Source: Akkermansiaceae bacterium (GTDB lineage Bacteria; Verrucomicrobiota; Verrucomicrobiia; Verrucomicrobiales; Akkermansiaceae). Taken from it: DNA of 51,084 nucleotides. The notes beneath the pieces were generated by a model. It was not told the DNA's origin. It searched no databases and saw nothing but the letters and a program-made list of their open reading frames with translations. A program made the translations under genes and the position numbers. The DNA is taken from NCBI GenBank assembly GCA_025457665.1, contig JALOTY010000067.1, forward strand, positions 1 to 51,084, given 5' to 3'. Shown piece by piece: positions 26,058-33,792 of this stretch. Each line of letters opens with the position of its first letter. Positions within the stretch are counted from its first letter, which is position 1.

Positions 26058-27404
26058 ATGAGCCTCACCATCGAGCAAGTCCTCTTCCGGGGCCCCGCCA
26101 CATCCAAGGAAATCCAGGCGGCTACCGGGATGAGCCAACCCGGGGTTTCCCGGGCTCTGCGGGCGATGGGCGACGCGATCATCACGGTCAAATCCGGGCA
26201 ATCGCCACGGTATCTGTTGGTTCGCCGGGCCTTTGGCAGTCACGACCGACTGCCGATTCACATGGTCGATCCTCACGGCAACAACACGGCTATCGGCGTC
26301 ATCCGCCCGCTGGCCTTCGGCGGCTATTTTCTTCAGGTGCTTCCCGGCATGCCCTCGGTTCTGCTCGGGGTGGAAAAAAGCGGTCTTTTCAGGGGCTTGC
26401 CCTTTTTCCTCCGCGACCTGGCACCGCAGGGTTTCATTGGTCGCCAGATCGCCATGAGCCTCGCGGGGCCATCCGGTTTCCCCAGTGATCCGAAGGATTG
26501 GAGCGACGAACAGATCGGCCAATACCTCGTATCGAATGGGGATGACTTGCCGGGAAATCTGAAATTCGGCCCCCAGGCCCACCTGCGGGTTCGGCGGCGG
26601 CCGACTGCGCACACGCCAGACGATTACCCGATGTTGGCAGACCAGGCCATGGATGGGGAGGTTCCAGGAACTTCCGCCGGGGGCGAGCAACCGAAGTTCA
26701 CGGCGTTTTGCAAAGACCTCGCCGCTCATGTCATCGTGAAATTCTCCCCTCGTGGCAGCGACCCCGTGGCGCGACGCTGGCGGGACATCCTGATCACCGA
26801 GTTTCACGCCAGCGAGGCGATCCATGCCGTCAACTACCCCGCAGCAGAAACCCGGCTCCTCGAACGCGATGGCAGGCTTTTCCTGGAATCCCGGCGCTTC
26901 GACCGCAGCGGGGAGTACGGGCGATTGTCGATGATTTCCCTGCAATACGTGGACGCCGAGTTTTCGGGAGTCGGCCGGGGCTGGCCGCAGGCCATGAGGG
27001 CGCTGCACGACCTGGGATTGCTGAGCTGGCAGCACCTTTTCGATGCCTGCGTGCTGTGGGGTTTCGGTCGGCTGATCCACAACACCGACATGCACCTGGG
27101 GAATCTCAGCCTCGGGATCGATGGCGATGTCTTCCGCCTGCTGCCGATCTATGACATGGGCTCCATGGGATTTGCGCCGATCGCTGGCGAACTGCGGGCT
27201 TTTGATTTCCACTGTCCAGAGCTGGAGGAGCTCGTTTCGGGGGACCCGGAGTCCAACGCAGCAATCAAGAAAGCCGCCTTGGCCATCGCCCGCGATTTCT
27301 GGAACCGGGTGGCGGGCGACGAGCGGATCTCGCCGGAGTTTCGGGAGTATCTGGCACTAGGAAATCCCGTGGAGCGAGCGACGCCGAAATCGGGAGTTTC
27401 CTGA
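26058..27404 (+). CDS. yjjJ: HipA-like Ser/Thr kinase with N-terminal winged helix (YjjJ type)
   Basis: 448 residues from ATG 26058. An upstream ATG at 25971 is open too, but would place repeats of the control region inside the gene. Residues about 1-60 form a winged helix (ATSKEIQAATGMSQPGVSRA). The HipA kinase part has AGGEQPKFTAF (ATP-binding loop, about 209-216), NTDMHLGNLSL (catalytic Asp at about 344) and YDMGSM (metal Asp about 366). YjjJ-type HipA proteins carry their own DNA-binding domain in place of a HipB partner, and no hipB-like gene lies nearby. It may slow growth by phosphorylating a translation factor or tRNA synthetase; the target is unknown. Confidence 0.85.
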   Translation: MSLTIEQVLFRGPATSKEIQAATGMSQPGVSRALRAMGDAIITVKSGQSPRYLLVRRAFGSHDRLPIHMVDPHGNNTAIGVIRPLAFGGYFLQVLPGMPSVLLGVEKSGLFRGLPFFLRDLAPQGFIGRQIAMSLAGPSGFPSDPKDWSDEQIGQYLVSNGDDLPGNLKFGPQAHLRVRRRPTAHTPDDYPMLADQAMDGEVPGTSAGGEQPKFTAFCKDLAAHVIVKFSPRGSDPVARRWRDILITEFHASEAIHAVNYPAAETRLLERDGRLFLESRRFDRSGEYGRLSMISLQYVDAEFSGVGRGWPQAMRALHDLGLLSWQHLFDACVLWGFGRLIHNTDMHLGNLSLGIDGDVFRLLPIYDMGSMGFAPIAGELRAFDFHCPELEELVSGDPESNAAIKKAALAIARDFWNRVAGDERISPEFREYLALGNPVERATPKSGVS

Positions 27405-27581
27405 GTGGCCAATCTTGCCTGGAGCATCGAGTTGCCTGATGCATCGAATTCGAAGGGTGAACAAGATGAGGCCTTGTCTCTGAGACCCCAAGTCGATTCT
27501 CCCTCAACCCAAAAACCGGAGCCCCCGCAATGATCTCATTCATCCTGCCCATCGCGCCTATCATTCCAGAAGGGAAAACAG

Positions 27582-27713
27582 GAACCACGGATTTCACGGA
27601 TATACACGGATAATCAAGGAGTTGCATGGATTGATTGATTCACCTGGTGGGTGATCGTCACATGCCTGGTAAGCATCTCTGAATCCGTGCCTTCTGTGTA
27701 ATCCGTGGTTTCC
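27582..27713. repeat. REP-like inverted pair built from ATCCGTG units
   Basis: The 27405-27890 stretch has no gene. It contains AACCACGGATTTCACGGA with ACACGGAT (27584-27611) and, about 80 bases on, an inverted copy: AATCCGTGCC..., then TGTGTAATCCGTGGTT (27682-27710). The unit ATCCGTG recurs about every 11 bases. The same unit occurs near 50818. This resembles intergenic repeats seen in many bacterial genomes. The two arms could fold into a long imperfect hairpin. Confidence 0.65.
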
Positions 27714-27823
27714 ATTTCTGAATTCAGGATCATGCTCCCCGATTCCCGGAAGCCCGCTTCATTCTCCACCGAGCGGGATCGACCTATCAGTCGGCAGATC
27801 GCGGAATTTTTATGAAAAATCTC

Positions 27824-27851
27824 TTGTCAGTCTCCGCCCGATCAGTAGCTT
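27824..27851 (+). promoter_or_regulatory. Probable promoter of tRNA-Glu
   Basis: TTGTCA (27824-27829), 16 bases, then TAGCTT (27846-27851) matches a sigma-70 promoter, followed about 40 bases later by the tRNA. Only moderate similarity to consensus. Confidence 0.35.
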
Positions 27852-27890
27852 TCCGGCCCCGGGCCGCCAAGCGGTCCATGCAGAGCCAAG

Positions 27891-27965
27891 GTCCCGTTCG
27901 TCTAGCGGTTAGGACTCCGGATTTTCATTCCGGCAACAGGGGTTCGATTCCCCTACGGGATGCCA
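27891..27965 (+). tRNA. tRNA-Glu (anticodon TTC), CCA encoded
   Basis: The cloverleaf is complete. The acceptor stem GTCCCGT pairs with ACGGGAT (first pair G-T). The D arm contains TCTAGCGGTTAGGA. The anticodon stem-loop CCGGATTTTCATTCCGG has anticodon TTC, and the T arm is CAGGGGTTCGATTCCCCT. The discriminator G is followed by an encoded CCA. The sequence closely resembles other bacterial tRNA-Glu. Confidence 0.97.
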
Positions 27966-27994
27966 GCTCAGGCATCGCACCACGGCCCCACCCC

Positions 27995-28025
27995 ACCCGC
28001 CCACTCCCGGCGGGTTTTGTTTTTT
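27995..28025 (+). terminator. Intrinsic terminator after tRNA-Glu
   Basis: ACCCGCC (27995-28001) pairs with GGCGGGT (28009-28015) over a 7-base loop, followed by TTTTGTTTTTT. It starts 30 bases after the tRNA and isolates it from the gene at 28101. Confidence 0.85.
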
Positions 28026-28100
28026 CGGCGCCCGAACCCGGCTTCGGCCCCTCCTTTGAGCTTTCCGGGATCGGAGGCGCTTGCTTTCCTCTCTCCGGCC

Positions 28101-28841
28101 ATGGCGGAAGATCGTGATTTCTTGCAGGGGGTCGATGAGGCCGCCCTGTGTGTCCGCCTGTTCGAGGTGTTGCCGGACATTGTCTTTTGCCTGAAGGATG
28201 CCGACCGCCGCTACCGCGCCGCGAATCGAGCCTTTGCCGAGCGGCTGGGGCTGAGGGACCCGCAAAAACTCATCGGACGCCGCGCCGAGGAATTTTTTCC
28301 CCCGGAAATGGCGGAGGCCTACCGCAAGCAGGACCAGCTCGTGCTCGGGCAGGGCAGGGCCATCACCGATGAACTCGAACTCATCAGCAATCGCAACGGC
28401 GGCACCGGCTGGTTCCTCGCCACCAAGATCCCGCTGCACGACGGGCAGGGCAAGGTCATCGGTCTGGCCTCGATTTCCCGCGACCTGCGCCAGCCAGCCG
28501 CCGGCGAGGCCGAGTTGGCCGGTGTGGCCCGGGTGGCCGACCACGTCCGCGCCCACCTCGATGAGCCACTGAAGACCGACGACCTCGCCGCCATCGCCGG
28601 GCTGACCAGCACCCAGCTCGATCGCCGCATGCGCCGCGTTTACCATCTCACGACGGCCCAGTTCATCCGGAAATCCCGCATCGAACATGCCGCCGTCCTG
28701 CTTTCCACCACCCGTCGGCCGATCGCGGAAATCGCCCTCGAATGCGGATACGGTGACCAGACCGCACTGACCCGCCAGTTCCGCGCCACCGTGGGCCTGC
28801 CCCCCGCCGCCTTCCGCGAACACCGGAGGAAAAACCCATGA
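28101..28841 (+). CDS. PAS-domain AraC-family regulator
   Basis: 246 residues. An N-terminal PAS domain (about 10-130: LFEVLPDIVFCLKDADRRYR, then GWFLATKIPLHDGQGKVIGL) is joined to an AraC double helix-turn-helix (about 145-240), with IAEIALECGYGDQTALTRQF as the second motif, the best-conserved AraC signature. The PAS part probably binds a small ligand or cofactor. Its stop overlaps the nadD start in an ATGA, so the regulator and nadD are translated together; whether it controls NAD synthesis is inference. Confidence 0.9.
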   Translation: MAEDRDFLQGVDEAALCVRLFEVLPDIVFCLKDADRRYRAANRAFAERLGLRDPQKLIGRRAEEFFPPEMAEAYRKQDQLVLGQGRAITDELELISNRNGGTGWFLATKIPLHDGQGKVIGLASISRDLRQPAAGEAELAGVARVADHVRAHLDEPLKTDDLAAIAGLTSTQLDRRMRRVYHLTTAQFIRKSRIEHAAVLLSTTRRPIAEIALECGYGDQTALTRQFRATVGLPPAAFREHRRKNP

Positions 28842-29425
28842 ATCCGACCCCTCAACGCGTCGCGCTTTTTGGCGGCAGCTTCGATCCCATCCACCTCGGG
28901 CATTTGGAAATCGCTGCCCGGGCCGTTGCTGCGATGCGCTTGGACCGGGTGATCTTCCTGCCCTGCCGGATCTCGCCCCACAAGCTCGATGGCCCGCCAC
29001 CCACCGCCGGGGAAGACCGCCTCGCCATGCTCCGACTCGCCACAGCCGGGCTGCCCTGGGCGGAAGTCGATGACTTCGATCTCACCCAGCCACCGCCCTC
29101 CTATTCTTACCTGACCGTGGCGGAAATGGCCCGTCGGCACCCCCAGGCAAAGCTGTTTTGGCTGCTGGGCAAGGACCAATGGGAAGCCCTGCCCCGCTGG
29201 AAACATCCCGAAAAACTCGCCGCGGCCGTGGACTTCATCGTCTTTTCCCGCGATGGCGACCCGCAACCCCGCGCGGGCTGGACCATGCATCCGGTCAGCG
29301 GCACCCATCCGGCCTCCGCCACCCGCATTCGCGCCCAGTTGACCAGCGGTGAGGAAACGCCCTGGCTGCCGGAGGCGGTGAGGAGATACATCCTCGACCA
29401 CGGTCTCTATCCGCCCCGGCAATGA
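28838..29425 (+). CDS. nadD: Nicotinate-nucleotide adenylyltransferase
   Basis: 195 residues. GGSFDPIHLGHL at 12-23 is the nucleotidyltransferase motif with the HxGH catalytic pair (HLGH). LFWLLGKDQWEALPRW matches the family's LLG.D....L..W, and ASATRIR replaces the usual SST.IR motif. It makes deamido-NAD from nicotinate mononucleotide and ATP in NAD synthesis. It is translationally coupled to the PAS-AraC regulator (ATGA), an uncommon arrangement; nadD usually lies near rsfS or proA. Confidence 0.92.
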   Translation: MNPTPQRVALFGGSFDPIHLGHLEIAARAVAAMRLDRVIFLPCRISPHKLDGPPPTAGEDRLAMLRLATAGLPWAEVDDFDLTQPPPSYSYLTVAEMARRHPQAKLFWLLGKDQWEALPRWKHPEKLAAAVDFIVFSRDGDPQPRAGWTMHPVSGTHPASATRIRAQLTSGEETPWLPEAVRRYILDHGLYPPRQ

Positions 29426-29515
29426 GACGCCGGCCGGGATGCCTTACGAACCGGAACGACGGCTTGCCGAAATCCGATCCACCCTCTAGCGTCACCGCAA
29501 TCCCGATTTCCTCCC

Positions 29516-30265
29516 ATGAAACTCCCTCTCCTTCTCGCCCTGCTGATCAGCTCCCTGCTCCCTGTCTTGGCTCAGGAAAACCCGCCGCAGGAAAAGGCTC
29601 TTGCCGAATGGGAACAGAACTTCCTGAACCTGCCGGAAACCCGCCGCACCGAGTTCCTTCGCGCCATCGACAAGGCCCGCGAACTCTTCGGCCAGAAGCG
29701 GATCTTCGAAACCATCGATGAACTTCACAAGGCCCGCGCGATCTTCGTGGATTCCCCGGATCTCGAAAACCTCCTCGGTGCCTGTCAGGTCGAGTTCCGC
29801 GCCTTCGATAAGGCGATGGACCACTTCAAGCGCGCCGACACGCTCGCACCCGAATCGCCGAACATTCTTTTCAACGTCGCCGAGGTCTATTTCGTGACCA
29901 AGGAGTGGGACAAGGCCGAACAAATGTTCTCCCGCATCCTCGCCCTGCTCGGTGACGACAAGGCGCAGCTCCCCATGGCCCGCATCGTCGAGTTCAAGCG
30001 CCTGCTGTGCCTGATCAAGCTGGAACGGATCGACGAAGCCAGGGAGCTGGCCGTGAAATACGATCTCTTCGACGACAGCCCCTTCCCCTACTATGCGGAA
30101 GCCGCCATGGCCTTCCACGACGGGCGCGAAGTGGATGCCGAGCTGGCCATCGCCCGCGGCAACCGGATCTTCGCCGATGCCGCCGTCATCGCCCCATGGC
30201 AGGACACCCTGATGGAGTTCGGCTACATCAAAAGCTTCTACGGCGGAGACATCAGCGAGGAGTGA
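29516..30265 (+). CDS. Secreted TPR-repeat protein
   Basis: 249 residues. A signal peptide (MKLPLLLALLISSLLPVLA) is followed by several TPR-like helical pairs, for example LENLLGACQVEFRAFDKAMD (about 82-101) and NVAEVYFVTKEWDKAEQMFS (about 119-138). It probably scaffolds protein contacts in the periplasm. It stands alone, 90 bases after nadD, and is convergent with the deaminase gene with only 6 bases between stops. No specific function can be assigned. Confidence 0.75.
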   Translation: MKLPLLLALLISSLLPVLAQENPPQEKALAEWEQNFLNLPETRRTEFLRAIDKARELFGQKRIFETIDELHKARAIFVDSPDLENLLGACQVEFRAFDKAMDHFKRADTLAPESPNILFNVAEVYFVTKEWDKAEQMFSRILALLGDDKAQLPMARIVEFKRLLCLIKLERIDEARELAVKYDLFDDSPFPYYAEAAMAFHDGREVDAELAIARGNRIFADAAVIAPWQDTLMEFGYIKSFYGGDISEE

Positions 30266-30271
30266 TTCCCC

Positions 30272-30751
30272 TCACATCCCGCAGGTGGGGAAATCGCTGA
30301 CCTGCTCGAGGTGAATGCCATAGAGCCGGGCGATCTCCGGAGCTTCCGAGCAGTCGTAGTGGTCGCGGTAGTAGATTTCCCGCACCCCATACGCGCACAG
30401 AGTCTGCATGCAGGCCGTGCAGGGCATGGTGGTGCTCGCCACCAGCTTCACCTCGCCACGGCGGAAAAGGCTGCAAAGGTTCACCTCGGCATGGAGCATG
30501 AACTTTTGGCGTGACTCGCGGTCGTCCCAAAACCCCGGCGGCGGATCAAATCCCGGAGCCAGACCATTGTAGGCGGTGGCGATGACCCGATTGTCAAAAT
30601 CCAGAGCCGCGGCACCCACCTTGCGGAAGGGGTCCTCCGAGCGCAGGGAAGCCACATGGGCGAGCGCCATGGCATAGCGGGGAATCGAAAGTCGGGACAC
30701 GCCCCCAATCAACCGAAGCCCGCCGCCGCCGTCAACGCCTCCCCGTTTCAC
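30272..30751 (-). CDS. Zinc-dependent nucleotide deaminase (dCMP deaminase/ComEB-like), coupled to the cyclase gene
   Basis: 159 residues if the GTG at 30751 is used; this overlaps the cyclase stop as GTGA. A GTG at 30703 or ATG 30670 would give a shorter N-terminus nearer to other family members. The deaminase signature is complete: HAE at 86-88 (zinc His and catalytic Glu) and PCTAC at 109-113 (zinc Cys pair). FRKVGAAALDFDNRV and AYNGLAPGF match the dCMP-deaminase family, which converts dCMP to dUMP. The coupling with an RyR-SLOG-cyclase suggests it could be a regulated nucleotide-editing effector rather than housekeeping, but this is inference. Confidence 0.82.
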   Translation of the reverse strand: MKRGGVDGGGGLRLIGGVSRLSIPRYAMALAHVASLRSEDPFRKVGAAALDFDNRVIATAYNGLAPGFDPPPGFWDDRESRQKFMLHAEVNLCSLFRRGEVKLVASTTMPCTACMQTLCAYGVREIYYRDHYDCSEAPEIARLYGIHLEQVSDFPTCGM

Positions 30752-32943
30752 GCCTCATCGGCGGCCCGCCAGGCGAGGCGGAAGATTCGCTGGCTGCCGT
30801 AAGCTTTCGCCAGAGGAACGGAGCCGACATACTCCAAGCCGAGGTCCTCCGCCCGCCGCCTTTTCAAAAGCGCGGCGAATCCATCACTGGCATAGACCTC
30901 GTTCACCTCGGTGATCGGCTCGATCCGTGCCGCGCGGGCGATGTTCCTGCCGCAGAATTGCGGCCGACCGGAAAGCGGGTCCTCTTTCCACGCCATCACC
31001 GGTCCGGCATGCAGCGCCACCCGCACGCCCATGGCCTCGGAAATCCCCAACGCCGCCCAGTCCCGGCCCGAGACCCTGTCGCGGAAATGCAGCGCCGCCC
31101 GCGCCGCATCCACCACATCCCGGAAGACCATGAAAACCCCATCGCCCCAGGTATCGACCACCTCGCAGGCCGCCTTGCCCTCGCTCACCAGATCGGCAAG
31201 GTCCTGGCGGAAAACCGTGGTGAAACGGTGCAGGTCCCTTTCCTCCAGCTTGCTGTATCCCTTCATGTCGGCAAACAGCATTGCCCGCACCACCATTCCC
31301 TCATCCTCCTCCCCGGCCATGGGCCCGGCAGGCTCCGAATCCAGCAGGCGGATGCTGCCATCGAGCGGATCGATCACCTCCACGGCAATCCCATCCCGCC
31401 GCCAATCCGCCACTGCATCCGCCGTTCCCCCGCCCCCATCCCCCGGCAACCCGTTCCAGACCGCCAGCCCCCGCACGCCCACCCCCGCCGCCTCGGCATC
31501 CAGCAGGGCCAGCCCGCCGAAGACATGGTTGCAGTGATGATAAACCTGCGGGTCATCCGGCGTGGTTCCATCGCCCAAGACCGTCAATCCATGCGCCGCT
31601 TGCTCCACCCGCAGGATCCTTTCGGCAAATTCCGCTGTCGCCAGCTCCTCCGCCGGCTTGGAAAGCACCAGCCGCACCGTCAATTTCGCCGCCAAGGCCG
31701 CCTCTGCCATCAACAGATCCGCCCCGGTGGAAAGGGAAAGATACACCACCCGCGTCCCCAGACGCTCCAACGCCGCCGCCAGGGCCGCCGCCACCACCGC
31801 CTCCGATTTCAGCGGAAATCGCGGCATCGGCCGCTCCGGCGCATCGAAGCGATGCCCGGAAAACACCATCACCTCCGGACGCGGGAAGATCTCATGAAAC
31901 CAGGTTTCCACCGCCGCCCCATCCACCCCCACCTGATCCCAGCGCTGCATGATCCGCCGGGCCTGCCGGGCCATGGATGCCAGCTCTTCGGACCGTGGAT
32001 CGATCCCCGCCGCCGCCAGCCGATAGTGCCCCGCCGCCGCCTCCCATTGACGACGCAAAAGCGCCGCCTCGCCCCGGGTCGCGTGGGCCCAGTGGTCCTG
32101 CGGGCTCGCCGCCAAAGCTTCCGCCGCCAGGGAATCGACCTCACCCGCGGTCAACGCCGCGCCATCCGCATCGCCGCTGAAAAAGGCCATGGTTGCGGCA
32201 TTGATGCCGGTGAAATAGTCCCGATGCCGCTCGAAGGCCCGGCGGTAAGCCGCGGCCGATTTCCGCCAGCTTTCCCGCGGGCATCCACCCGCCGCCTGCC
32301 GGGCAAATCCCTCGTCCTTGAAGGTCCGGCCTAACAGCCCCAGCGTATCGGCATCCTCATGGCCCTTGGCGATGAGTTCCTCCACCCGCTTGAGCGCTGC
32401 GCGGTAGCGGCCCATGTTGGCGTGGGACCGCGCCACCAGATGGTGCAGCTCCAGATTTTCCGGGTAGTGGCGCAGGCCGGCCGCTGCGGCGTCGAAGGCC
32501 AGCAGCAACTCGCCCACCCTCAGCGCCCGCTTGGCGATCATCCGGTAGTCGTCCAGCGCATGGGCATGTTTTTCATCGCTCTCCCGCTGGTCCCACATCC
32601 GGCGCAGCTCCGGAGCGTCCGCCCGCGCCACCACCGCAGGATCGAAACAGGCCCCACCCGCCGGCGGCAGCAGCTTCCAGCCGAAACTCCGGATCGCCGC
32701 CAAGGCACCGGCCACGGCATTGCGATCGTGCACCTTTTCCTCCTCCGGAAGCTCGTCGTAAGGGACCAGACAGGGATGCCGCTTGCTCGCATCATCCCGC
32801 TCCGGTCCCCAGGTCCAGCCCTGTTCCATCCGCGCCCGGCTCCACACCTCATGGGCATTGGCCGCCAGTTTCTCCAGCAGGGGCCGGAGCTCCCCGGGAA
32901 TGGATTCCGGAGTCACTTCCACGGGGCGGGGCTCGTAGCTCAT
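30748..32943 (-). CDS. RyR-TPR-SLOG-class III nucleotide cyclase fusion
   Basis: 731 residues, four parts. (1) About 1-95: RyR domain, with LAANAHEVWSRARMEQGW, PERDDASKRHPCLVPYDELP and EEEKVHDRN, close to the repeats of ryanodine receptors. (2) About 125-350: TPR-like helices as in TRAFs-binding/DUF4071 proteins. (3) About 357-470: a Rossmann-like SLOG segment with SGHR (362-365) and STGADLLMAEAAL. (4) 550-731: class III cyclase with metal-binding Asp 559 (FADMKGYS) and Asp 601 (TWGDGVF), and Asn 667 and Arg 673 (RNIARAARI). The usual purine-specifying Lys before GD is absent (VVDTWGD). It likely senses a nucleotide or stress through RyR/SLOG and makes a cyclic nucleotide. No signal or membrane helix, so cytoplasmic. 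It follows bioD by 37 bases and overlaps the deaminase. Confidence 0.85.
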   Translation of the reverse strand: MSYEPRPVEVTPESIPGELRPLLEKLAANAHEVWSRARMEQGWTWGPERDDASKRHPCLVPYDELPEEEKVHDRNAVAGALAAIRSFGWKLLPPAGGACFDPAVVARADAPELRRMWDQRESDEKHAHALDDYRMIAKRALRVGELLLAFDAAAAGLRHYPENLELHHLVARSHANMGRYRAALKRVEELIAKGHEDADTLGLLGRTFKDEGFARQAAGGCPRESWRKSAAAYRRAFERHRDYFTGINAATMAFFSGDADGAALTAGEVDSLAAEALAASPQDHWAHATRGEAALLRRQWEAAAGHYRLAAAGIDPRSEELASMARQARRIMQRWDQVGVDGAAVETWFHEIFPRPEVMVFSGHRFDAPERPMPRFPLKSEAVVAAALAAALERLGTRVVYLSLSTGADLLMAEAALAAKLTVRLVLSKPAEELATAEFAERILRVEQAAHGLTVLGDGTTPDDPQVYHHCNHVFGGLALLDAEAAGVGVRGLAVWNGLPGDGGGGTADAVADWRRDGIAVEVIDPLDGSIRLLDSEPAGPMAGEEDEGMVVRAMLFADMKGYSKLEERDLHRFTTVFRQDLADLVSEGKAACEVVDTWGDGVFMVFRDVVDAARAALHFRDRVSGRDWAALGISEAMGVRVALHAGPVMAWKEDPLSGRPQFCGRNIARAARIEPITEVNEVYASDGFAALLKRRRAEDLGLEYVGSVPLAKAYGSQRIFRLAWRAADEA

Positions 32944-32980
32944 AGGTTCCTGTCGCGTGAAACTTCCGGCAAGCCCGCAC

Positions 32981-33613
32981 TCAGGCCGGGTTCAGAAAGG
33001 GATCGATGTCCAAAAAGTCCTGCCCGTGGATGATTTCCGCGAGAATTGGAGCCTCCACCAGATCCTCGATGACCCCCTTGTTGGTGATCGCCGCGGTATC
33101 CAGCTCGTCCTGCAAATGATTCAAGACCAACCCGGCCACCTCCAGGCCGCTGGCACGGATGTCCTCGACCGTGAGAATCGTGTGGTTCAGCGCGCCCAGG
33201 CGATTGGCGACCACGACGATCACCGGCAGGCCGATGTCCGTCGCGAGATCCGCCATGTCGTATCCATCTGCCAAGGGCACGCGCCAGCCCCCGGCGCCTT
33301 CCACCACCACGCGGTCGAAGCGTTTTTCGAAGAGCTTGAAATCCGCGAGGATCATCCCCGGATTCACCTGCGAATGTTCCAGCATGGCCGCCACCTTCGG
33401 GGCCACGGCGGCTTTCAGCCAGACCGGATTGACCTCCTCCAGGCTCAGGCCGCCGGACGCCTCCGCCAGCGCCACGGCATCGTCCCGGTCACCACAGCAC
33501 ACCGGCTTGTATCCCGCAGCATGGATGCCATTTTCCCGCAAGGTGGAAACCAAGAGCCGGGAAAACCAGGTCTTGCCCACATTCGTGTCCGTCCCGGTGA
33601 CAAACCAGCTCAC
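32981..33613 (-). CDS. bioD: Dethiobiotin synthetase
   Basis: 210 residues. The P-loop GTDTNVGKT is at 7-15; YKPVCCGDRDD and VEGAGGWRVPLAD are the family's substrate and switch motifs. It closes the ureido ring of dethiobiotin from diaminopelargonate, CO2 and ATP, in the cytoplasm. No other biotin genes are in the window. It sits in an operon with cdaA and the RyR-cyclase, overlapping the CdaR-like stub by 4 bases. As bioD consumes CO2, a link to the bicarbonate transporters is possible but speculative. Confidence 0.95.
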   Translation of the reverse strand: MSWFVTGTDTNVGKTWFSRLLVSTLRENGIHAAGYKPVCCGDRDDAVALAEASGGLSLEEVNPVWLKAAVAPKVAAMLEHSQVNPGMILADFKLFEKRFDRVVVEGAGGWRVPLADGYDMADLATDIGLPVIVVVANRLGALNHTILTVEDIRASGLEVAGLVLNHLQDELDTAAITNKGVIEDLVEAPILAEIIHGQDFLDIDPFLNPA

Positions 33614-33792
33614 GGATCACCTCCTTCGATGGCGCGCCGCTCATCATCGGACACCGGCAGCGCCTTCTTCGGCACCTCGTCCTCCCATGTCCCGTCAGCG
33701 ACCAGATGCGCCCGGATCACGGTCCAGATCGCGGCTGCCAGGATCAGCGAGATCAACTTCGGCCCCCAGTTCTTTCGAAATGCCTTTCTCAT
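33610..33792 (-). CDS. CdaR/YbbR-like membrane stub
   Basis: 60 residues. KNWGPKLISLILAAAIWTVI at about 7-26 is the pattern of the N-terminal helix of CdaR (YbbR) proteins, the usual partner of CdaA, but the periplasmic YbbR repeats are missing and only about 30 polar residues follow. Its first 98 bases overlap the 3' end of cdaA in another frame, and its last 4 overlap the bioD start, so it is tied to both by translation. It could be a minimal CdaA regulator or a relic. The composition and position support a real gene. Confidence 0.6.
   Translation of the reverse strand: MRKAFRKNWGPKLISLILAAAIWTVIRAHLVADGTWEDEVPKKALPVSDDERRAIEGGDP

Noticed and set aside
27582..27713. A CRISPR array
   Set aside because: The repeats are inverted rather than direct, and there are no regular spacers or cas genes.
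30958..32334. A 458-codon open frame on the plus strand over the cyclase gene
   Set aside because: Extreme Arg/His/Pro content and no recognisable motif; the RyR, SLOG and cyclase motifs are all on the other strand.
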